A DNA stretch of 64,000 bases, from contig NC_081408.1 of assembly GCF_030272615.1 (NCBI RefSeq), positions 307,153,950-307,217,949 on the forward strand, written 5' to 3'. A program made the translations under genes and the position numbers. The notes below the pieces were generated by a model. The model did not search any database, had not been told where the DNA came from, and saw only the letters and a list, made by a program, of their open reading frames with translations. This DNA comes from Cryptomeria japonica (taxonomy: Eukaryota > Streptophyta > Pinopsida > Cupressales > Cupressaceae). Below, one piece after another: positions 57,092-64,000 of this stretch (position 1 is its first letter; each line of letters begins with the position of its first letter).

Positions 57092-57970
57092 CTACATGTT
57101 GAGCCTCCGTAACACTAAATTCACATACTTACTTTGGCCTAGCCATAGCTTTCCGTTCACTCTATCTCTTCTAATTTTCATCCTAAGAATGTGGTTTGCT
57201 GCACCAAGATCTTTCATTTCAAATTTGGCTGCAAGCTGAAAATTTAGTTCTGAAATCATACCTTTCCCTTGACCAATTAATAACATATCATTGACATACA
57301 ATGCAATGTACAAGAAATTATCATCATCAGATTTATAGTAAACATAGTGATCTAATTTAGAACGCTCAAAACCTAAACTCAACACATATGTATCAAATTT
57401 TTGGTACCACATCCCAGGACTCTGTTTTGAGGCCATGCATAGATTTCTTTAATTTACAGACCAAATTACTTTTACATTTCATCACATAGTGCTCTAGATG
57501 TGTCATATAAATCCTTCTCCAAATCATGATGAAGGAAAGTAGTTTTCACATCTATTTGCTCAATCTCTAAATCATAAGCAATAGCAATAGAAAGACAAAA
57601 TCTAATGGATGCCATTTTTGCAATAGGAGAAAATGTTTCACCATAATCAATTACCTCAACCTGAGAGTAGCCTTTTGCAACCAACCTTGCTTTATACTTC
57701 TCAATGCTTCTATCTAAACTAGTCTTTTTCTTGAACACTCATTTACAACCAATAGGTTTTTGTCCTTCAAGCAATGGTACAAGATCCCATGTATCATTCT
57801 TTTTCAAAGCTATCATTTCTTCTTCCAAAGCAATCTTTCGGGATTTTGCATCATTCATACATAATGTCTCTTCTATAGATCTAGGTTCATCCACATTAGA
57901 TTCAAAGAAAAAATACATCTCCAATCATCAGGTGAAAACCTTTCAGGTGGTTGTCTATGTCTTGTAGACC
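57092..57970 (-). pseudogene. Copia reverse transcriptase
   Basis: Motifs in order: MIALKKNDTWDLVPLLEGQK, KARLVAKGYSQVEVIDYGET, FSPIAKMASIRFCLSIAIAY, IEQIDVKTTFLHHDLEKDLY, then after a break LGFERSKLDHYVYYKSDDDN and LYVNDMLLIG. The catalytic YVDD box reads YVND, so one essential Asp is lost. The QMDVKTAFLHGDL motif reads QIDVKTTFLHHDL. Frameshifts near 57440-57470 and a stop at 57739 break the frame. Confidence 0.88.
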
Positions 57971-58099
57971 TTCGAACAAGCTGAGTTGCAGGTTCTTCCA
58001 CCTCTTCTGAAGATTTAGAGCTAGATGAGCTCTCCTCAACTTCTTGCCTCTGTAGGGATCTTGATTCAACTCTTTCAGGCATAGAAGGGAATTGAATCA

Positions 58100-59253
58100 C
58101 ATCTTCTTGTTTAGTCTATTATGGCTGCAATTTAACAGGAGACTTAATTTCTCTAAAAATAACACTTCTATTATGAATTACCTTTTGTGCAACAGGGTCC
58201 CATAGCTTGTATCCTTTCACACCATAACTGTATTTGATGAAGATACATTTCACAGCCTCATTCTCAAACTTTGTTCTCTTTTCCTTTGGCACATGTGCAT
58301 ATGCCTCGCAACCAAAAACTCTAAGATGTCTTAATGAAGACTTGTGCCCCGACCATGCTTCCCTAGGTGTTTTATCAACAAGAGTTGATGTAGGAGACCT
58401 GTTAATTAGGTAGAAAGCAATGGCAACAACTTCAGCCCAAAACTTTCATTCTAGACCAACACCACTCAGCATACTCCTAGCCTTCCCCATTAGTGTCCTG
58501 TTCATTCTTTCCACAACTCCATTCTACTGTGGAGAATACAGAGTTGTCTTTTGTCTATTAATGCCATAGTCTTTACATAATCTATAAAAATCATTGGAGA
58601 AAAATTCACTACCATTATTAGTCCTCAAACATTTAATTTTATTTCTAGTCTACAACTCAACCATTGCTTTAAATTCTTTAAATTGACTAAAAACTTCAAA
58701 TTCTTTGAAAAATATACCCATGCCCTACTAAAATCATCAATAAATGAAACATAATATGTGGATTTTCCAATAAAAGGAACATCTACAGGACCAAACACAT
58801 CATAATCAATAAGATCCAAAGCATCACAATATTTATGAGAACTTGAGTAAAACTGAATGTGGTTTTGTTTTCTATAAATACAATGCTCACAGAAATCGAA
58901 GTCAATATTACAATCATTCAAACCTTCAACAAGGTTTTTATTTTTCAAGGTCCTTAGACCCTTTTCTCCAATATGGGCAAGTCTCTAGTACCATAACATA
59001 ATCTTCTCTGTAGGAACTTCATTTTAGAAGAAAGATCACCCTTAGGTACCCAAAATCCATGTCCATCCGCTGAAGGTAAAACCCTCAAATCTTCCAATGA
59101 AGTATCCACAAATTTACTTTTTACAGAAGTGTTATTACACTCAACAATGTATGCCTCTAGCTTATACAAAGTGCCAAACCTGACACCTCTAGAAATCACC
59201 ATAGCACCCTTAATTATCTTGCATCCTGTATTAGAAAAAAAGAGTACCTGCAT
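58100..59253 (-). pseudogene. Copia integrase
   Basis: GAG-pre-integrase zinc ligands are visible in CEHCIYRKQN. DVFGPVDVPFIGKSTYYVSF and FIDDFSRAWVY carry the first two core acidic residues. In other frames follow RTNNGSEF, NGVVERMNRTLMGKARSML with the catalytic Glu, TPREAWSGHKSSLRHLRVFG, and SYGVKGYKLWDPVAQKVI from the C-terminal part. Stops and frameshifts interrupt it at several places (58440, 58525, 58650). Confidence 0.82.
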
Positions 59254-59281
59254 CTATTGGTTTTCTCATAGATAATAAATT

Positions 59282-59512
59282 TCATTTTAATCTAGGGATA
59301 TGCAACACACTGCCAATCCTTTTTATTCTACCATCAGGAAACTTGGTCCTAACTTTACCATAGCCAACAATATATAAATGTGAATCATCAACCAAGTACA
59401 CCTTACCTCCATTAAATTCTTCATATTCTGAAAACCAATCTCTATTGGAAGTCATATGAAAATATTCACTTGAGTCAATTAACCATGCATCATTACCTGC
59501 ATGAGTAGCCAA
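59282..59512 (-). pseudogene. Copia aspartic protease
   Basis: The frame reads NDAWLIDSSEYFHMTSNRDW, then GKVYLVDDSHLYIVGYGKV and IKRIGSVLHIPRLK. In active copia elements the site reads W(L/I)xDSGAS.HMT. Here Gly-Ala is replaced (DSSEY), so the catalytic DSG triad is broken. Length and flanking motifs are normal for the lineage. Confidence 0.82.
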
Positions 59513-59601
59513 AGACGCAATGAATGCATCACCATCTTCCTTCTCAAACTCAGAATCGAATCATACTTCTTTTTCTTCTTCTTTTCTTATTTGTAGTCCT
59601 T

Positions 59602-59918
59602 TCAGATGTGTCCTGGTTTACCACAATTCCAGCAAATGACTTTGGACTTTCCAGGAGATTTTGATCTCCCTTTGGACTTGGGTTTATTACGCTTCTCATT
59701 CTTCATGCCTTTTTCCTTAGGTCTTCCATGAATACTTAGGGCTTCCTTTGAACTGATGGATACCTTCCTCCACATCTCTTCACCAAGTAAGGTACCCACT
59801 ACATCTTCAGACTTTAAAACAATAGAAGTACTACTGATGGCCATAACAAACAAATCCCACGAATCAGGCAAAAAACAAAGCAAGATTTGGCATTTCTCCT
59901 CTTCCTCCATCTTAACAT
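59602..59918 (-). pseudogene. Copia gag C-terminal part with zinc knuckle
   Basis: Begins mid-protein at KMEEEEKCQILLCFLPDSWD, where intact relatives continue from the UBN2-type gag domain. It then reads VVGTLLGEEMWRKVS, a basic Lys/Arg/Pro-rich linker, and CWNCGKPGHI. The knuckle should continue with KDC, but the frame has a stop after GHI and Tyr in place of the last Cys. It is cut at 59918 by the LTR that starts at 59919. Confidence 0.8.
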
Positions 59919-61524
59919 TGTAGCATCATAAATTGTACACCCTTAATTGGGTGGAACAATTCCATGCCTAGGTTAGCACCCGCCTTAGTGTGTTTGCATC
60001 CTACATATTAAATTCCCTTTAATCATTTAATTAATTAATTTAATTAAATCTAAAGTATTCTTTTATCCCTCTACAAATCATAAAATCGGGCCCTTTATCC
60101 TAAGTGTGCCCCTTTTTATTTTATTCTCCCAATTAATGATTTCATCAAATACCCTAATTATATCTTATTTCGACCTTCAAGGCCCGATTTCGCATATCTA
60201 AACATCACAATTTCCCACATACTCCTGGAATTTGCTTTAAAATCACAATATGTTGCTTCCCCGAAAATTTGGCAAAAAGTTGGTCGAACCGTGTGTTCGA
60301 ACCATGTTTGTACAAACATGGTCCCAACTTTTTCTCCCCGAATTTCGGGAGCATGTTTTGGCGGTATTTTAATATTCAAATCCAAGAGATTGGTGAAACA
60401 TATTATTTCTAAGTCAGCCTATGACTCAAAACAAAGTTAGGGTCTCCTACATAAACCCTTCCTTTCCTCATTTGAAGAGCTAAGATCTAGTGATTGAAGG
60501 AGATTCTTATGAAGTGAAAGTGCAGGTTTTATGAAGTCTACAACAACAAATCAAGAATTCACCAAGTCTACATCAAGTATTTTCAACACCCTTTAGGATA
60601 TTTTAAGACATTCAAGAATAATAGGAGATCATCGACTGATGATTGGCTTGTACCTCTCCCTTAGGGTTTGGTATGGTTTCATGTTGTTTTCATGTCTTTG
60701 TATGAGCTTCATTTTCAAATCTACATTCATACTTTAGATCTCTAGATCATTTATGATTTGAAGTATTTGCATCTACATTTACAAGCATTTAGGGTTTTCT
60801 CTCCAAAGCGCAGGGCACACATTTTCAGTACATTATAGGCTATTTGTGGAGGTGGAAATCACCAAAATAAGGGGTTTGACTAAGGAAAAACCCTATATAG
60901 CCACCTAGACACCCATTTTCAAGTTGCAGGTGCAGGTAAAGGAATCTAACGGATGCACAAATTTTGTGACCGATGGAAGACATAGAGACAGTCTCAGTAC
61001 CAGTTTTTGATCACAGATCATAGAGACAGGGGTGGCGCCCTGGGATAGGACTAGGGCATGGCGCCCTGCTCCTCAGGGTTTTGCAATTTTGTGTTAGATC
61101 TGCATTTCAGACCCTCGTGACCTCAGATCCATAAATCTAGCTTTCTATCTACACAGGGACCAAGGCACCCAATGCCCTTTTCCTTCTCATTCTGCATCAT
61201 TTTTCAGCAACAAGTGCACCTCTAAGTCCATTTTTCAGCCCTGCTTTCTGTATCTCAATTTTAGTTTACACAGAATCTACATTTTTAGTTTAAGTGTGCT
61301 TCGTTTCTCATCTCTTAGTTTAGTCGATTGGTGAATCATATTTAACATATCTACTCCTCATTTACAACAAAGGAATAGAAACCCTAAGAGACATTCCTTG
61401 ACTCTCTCTTCCCTACAAGAAGTAGTCAAAGAAATATATCTCCCTAGGCTCTTTCATATTCCACTGTGTGTACATGAGAGTGGGATTAGGTCTTAGATAC
61501 TTGGTTCCACTTTTTTGCATCACA
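59919..61524 (+). repeat. 5' LTR of a gypsy element
   Basis: 1606 bp from TGTAGCATC to GCATCACA, inserted in copia gag (left flank AACAT, the presumed target duplication). It is the same family as the solo LTR at 29618-31265 and related to 5949-7728. It carries the conserved hairpin at 60274-60333 with the 20 bp palindrome CCATGTTTGTACAAACATGG. No coding sequence. Confidence 0.82.
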
Positions 61525-61864
61525 TTCTGGTGAACCCGATGTGAATCCAATCTTCTTACATTTTTATTTCTTAGTTGGATCTATCTATTGCATATTTCTT
61601 TTCATAAAAATCCATTAAAATCTCAAAAATATTGCTATATGCACTGTGTGTTCATCTCTTAAACATATAGCTCGTGCACTTTTATGTTTTTATTTAGTGT
61701 ATCACATAATTGCTTCAAATATTAGACATCTAGTTTGCTTTCTTTGCTGGCATTGTTTCTTTCATTTCATTTTGTTAAAAAAAAAAGGAACATTTTAAAA
61801 CATTTTCATGCCAAAAAGATTTTCTAGGGCGTTGCCCCGAACCCCATCTCTTTCACGTTGACCT

Positions 61865-63100
61865 TTGGTCGATTTTTCTTCATATCATGATAGTTTCTTT
61901 GACCTTCTTATGACCTTTCACCCCTCTCCTAAAGATCCCACTAAGGATTTTTTGAGGCAAGAGGATGATTTCAATGACACATGTATTAATGCTCTCCCTT
62001 CCAAAGATGAAGCATTAATATTTAAATCCATTCCCTCTCCCAAAGTTGTCTCTATTCATGAGGATACCCTAGTTCAAGAAGAGATTATTAATATTTCTTC
62101 CAAATATTTCCCTCCCAAGGTTGAGGCTTTGAATGGTGATGTTAATCCTTCTCCTAGAAAGGATCTCTCTCATGTATATCCTTTGGTGATAGAGGATGAT
62201 ATGATCTTTCCTACTAACTCTACACCTTCTTTGGATACTCTTCCTTCTAGGGATGAAACATTAATGGCTAGAGGTATTCTCTCTCCCAACATTGATATTA
62301 TTCATGATAACATTTTTGTGCAAGAGGAGACTATCAACACTTCTTTTAACAGTTCTTATCATATGAATGATGTTGATCCTTCTCCTAAAATGCATACCCC
62401 TTGTAAGGATACTTTGGAACAAGAAAATATTCTTTAGTCACAAGGATTTACTATCATTAATAATCCGCTCTATGAGGATATCCCTTTCATTCAATCCAAA
62501 GAAAGTCCTACCCATGAAGAAATGTTTAAGGTCGATAATCCTCTTCCCAAACCATCTTCAATCAACATTATACATGTGAATGAAACAACTAATAAACCCC
62601 TCTTCACAGTTCAAGGTGCTAGCTCTTTTCCAAATTCTCAACCTCTAAAAAAGCCTCTCTTTGTGGTTCAAGGGGGTTATAGTAATAATGCCTTTTGCAC
62701 TCCTAACAAACCAATTATTACTGTGCAAGGAGGATATCCCACTAAGAGTCCTTATGAGTTTGCTAAACAGATGACTCGAGAGAGTTATAATGCAGTTGCT
62801 CACACATATAATATATGGAACAATACACAATCTAGTCCTCCTCTGGTTATTCCTTCTTCATTTCCTACTTCTCAACCTATTATTCCACAAGCACCTCGCA
62901 TATCACAAACTCTTGGTAGAGAGTATGATCTCATTGAACAAATTAAAGATACTCCTACCAAGATATCTCTTTGGGATTTGATTCAAACTTTATCAACTCA
63001 TCACAAAATGTTACAATATACTTTAAAGAACTTAGATGTCCCACCCGCAGTGACACCTAATATTTTGGCTTCTTTGATTGATCCTATAAAAAACTCCTAA
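61865..63100 (+). pseudogene. Unusual N-terminal polyprotein (gag position) with VQG repeats
   Basis: Two frames (61865-62437 and 62522-63100). The first is acidic and repetitive, with recurring blocks such as LPSKDEAL / LPSRDETL, HEDTLVQEEI / HDNIFVQEET and SPKVVSI / SPNIDII, pointing to internal duplication. The second has three similar units (KPLFTVQGA, KPLFVVQGGY, KPIITVQGGY), then YEFAKQMTRESYNAVAHTYN, then a helical part (KISLWDLIQTLSTHHKMLQY, TLKNLDVPPAVTP). No zinc knuckle is visible. The helical segment before the protease resembles the pre-protease region of some plant Tat-like gypsy elements, but a gag domain is not recognised. A frame change in an A-run near 63090 leads to the protease. 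Confidence 0.5.
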
Positions 63101-63104
63101 AACT

Positions 63105-63500
63105 CAAATTGTGTTCACACAAGATGAGTTACCCTCCCATGAGTTTCAACACTATTATGATCCTCTTATGACTGTTGTCATTATCAATGATAATGCTATA
63201 ATAATAACCCTTGTTGATAATGGATCTGGCCTTAATATTTTTAGTGTGGATTTATTGCATAAAATTAATGTGGGTCGTTCTTCTATTCAACCTGATTTTA
63301 TTACTATTCATGGTTTTGACAATATTGCTAAACAATGTTTAGGTACTAGAACCTTGCCTATTAGGGTGGGACCTGTTATTGTGCCTACATTTATACATGT
63401 CATGTTTGATAAGCTTACCTACAATCTTCTATTAGGATGACCTTGTCTTCATAGTATGCAAGTTGTCTCTTCTACTCTTCATCGTAGCGTCAAGTTCATC
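63105..63500 (+). pseudogene. Gypsy aspartic protease
   Basis: The frame reads KTQIVFTQDELP, then ITLVDNGSGLNIFSVDLLHK, ITIHGFDNIAKQCLGTRTLP, and FIHVMFDKLTYNLLLG. The active-site motif is VDNGS, where retropepsins of this group usually have VDGGS or VDSGS. The YNLLLGRPWxH motif is interrupted by TGA in place of the Arg codon at about 63438. The following VSSTLHRSVKF fits the end of the domain. Confidence 0.72.
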
Positions 63501-63842
63501 TACAACAACAAGATGTATACTTTGTTTGTTGATAGTAATTTACAAGTCCCATTGCAAATCAAATCTTCTTGTTCAACTACTTCTAATCCTTCTTCCAATT
63601 CTCCTACATATTCAAATGTATCTATTTCCTTGAATACCCCTATTCCCTCTAGTGATTCCAAGACTCCTAAAAAGGATTCTACTCAATTTGAATCTTCTTT
63701 GAAAGATATATTTTCTCCTGAAGGGATACTCTCAGATGATGATTGGGGATCTCTAGACTTTAACCCTACTTTTGTGGGAGCATATAGTCCCTCTTGGAAA
63801 GGATCTAAATTTGAGAAAGACAAAGACAAGGATCAACCTTAA
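63456..63842 (+). pseudogene. Ser/Thr/Pro-rich linker after the protease
   Basis: After the protease remnant (STLHRSVKFIYNNKMYTLFV) comes a Ser, Thr, Pro and Asn-rich stretch and then DDDWGSLDFNPTFVGAYSPS. It stops at 63840. It is presumably the linker between protease and reverse transcriptase. No catalytic domain is seen before the window ends. Confidence 0.5.
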
Positions 63843-64000
63843 AAGCAACTCACCTTGTCTAAACAATTAGTAAAAATTTTGTGGCTTCTTCTAATTCAAA
63901 CAACTCTTCATAATTTTCTTCTTCATCATCTAATTGTGACATTGAGACCTGTGAGGCCCCACCATCCCTTTCTGATATGGTATCCCTTTATGGTCCAGGT

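Larger units (their letters stand above)
55413..59918 (-). mobile_element. Decayed Ty1-copia retrotransposon, 5' truncated
   Basis: On the minus strand the order is gag end and zinc knuckle, protease, integrase, reverse transcriptase, RNase H, polypurine tract, 3' LTR. This is the copia order (integrase before reverse transcriptase). The 5' LTR and most of gag are cut off at 59918 by the LTR of the next element and probably lie beyond the window. Key residues in protease and polymerase are mutated. Confidence 0.88.
61525..64000 (+). mobile_element. Gypsy-type retrotransposon, internal 5' part (runs off the window)
   Basis: After the LTR comes TTC and then TGGTGAACCCGATGTGAA (61528-61545), the presumed primer site. 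It is followed by 320 bp of leader, then a long coding region interrupted by only a few stops up to the window edge. The fold recognisable here is an aspartic protease; polymerase and integrase would lie past 64000. Confidence 0.72.

Overview
The window looks like plant nuclear DNA, most likely from a large-genome gymnosperm such as a conifer. That assignment is inference. It rests on a single host gene stretched by a roughly 20 kb first intron, on old nested retroelements, and on the scarcity of other genes. There are no bacterial, organellar or rRNA features, no CRISPR array, and no tRNA gene that I could recognise.

The host gene lies on the minus strand. It encodes a multi-pass TLC-domain (TRAM/LAG1/CLN8) membrane protein. 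Exon 1 is 38412-38667 and exon 2 is 17750-18027. They join in phase across canonical GT/AG borders. Later exons were not identified.

Left flank (1-17.7 kb). A LINE (530-2554) is split by a small DNA transposon. A hAT transposon (about 2555-9365) encodes a BED finger and a decayed transposase. It was hit by a compact LTR element (2594-4424, target-site duplication CCTAT) and by an LTR-type insertion (5949-7728). Next come a PPR pseudogene, a G-box-rich LTR-like composite (10.2-13.3 kb) bracketed by mirrored PPR fragments, a second hAT tail interrupted by an LTR, and a solo LTR (16396-17097, AAGCT).

Intron 1 (18.0-38.4 kb). It holds a degenerate retroelement 3' region with a solo LTR (21250-22589, TTGCA). 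After that comes a tandem-repeat field (25.1-28.7 kb) carrying a hairpin-bearing DNA transposon and a solo LTR (26474-27464, TAGAT). Then comes a gag-protease gypsy derivative with a solo LTR (29618-31265, ACTTC) inserted at its protease motif. The most interesting element is at 34498-37844. It has 270 bp LTRs that differ at one base, an ATGCA target-site duplication, a primer-binding site and a polypurine tract. It has no gag-pol that I can recognise. Inside it are sequences resembling a receptor-like kinase N-lobe and histone H2A.

Right flank (38.7-64 kb). An extremely AT-rich block lies 5' of the host gene. It is followed by a 5'-truncated LINE (minus strand), a copia leader/gag remnant, a degenerate near-full LINE (plus strand), a CT microsatellite, a decayed copia element (minus strand, 55.4-59.9 kb), and the 5' LTR and first coding part of a gypsy element that runs off the end. 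Apart from the TLC exons, nearly every coding stretch is broken by stops or frameshifts.
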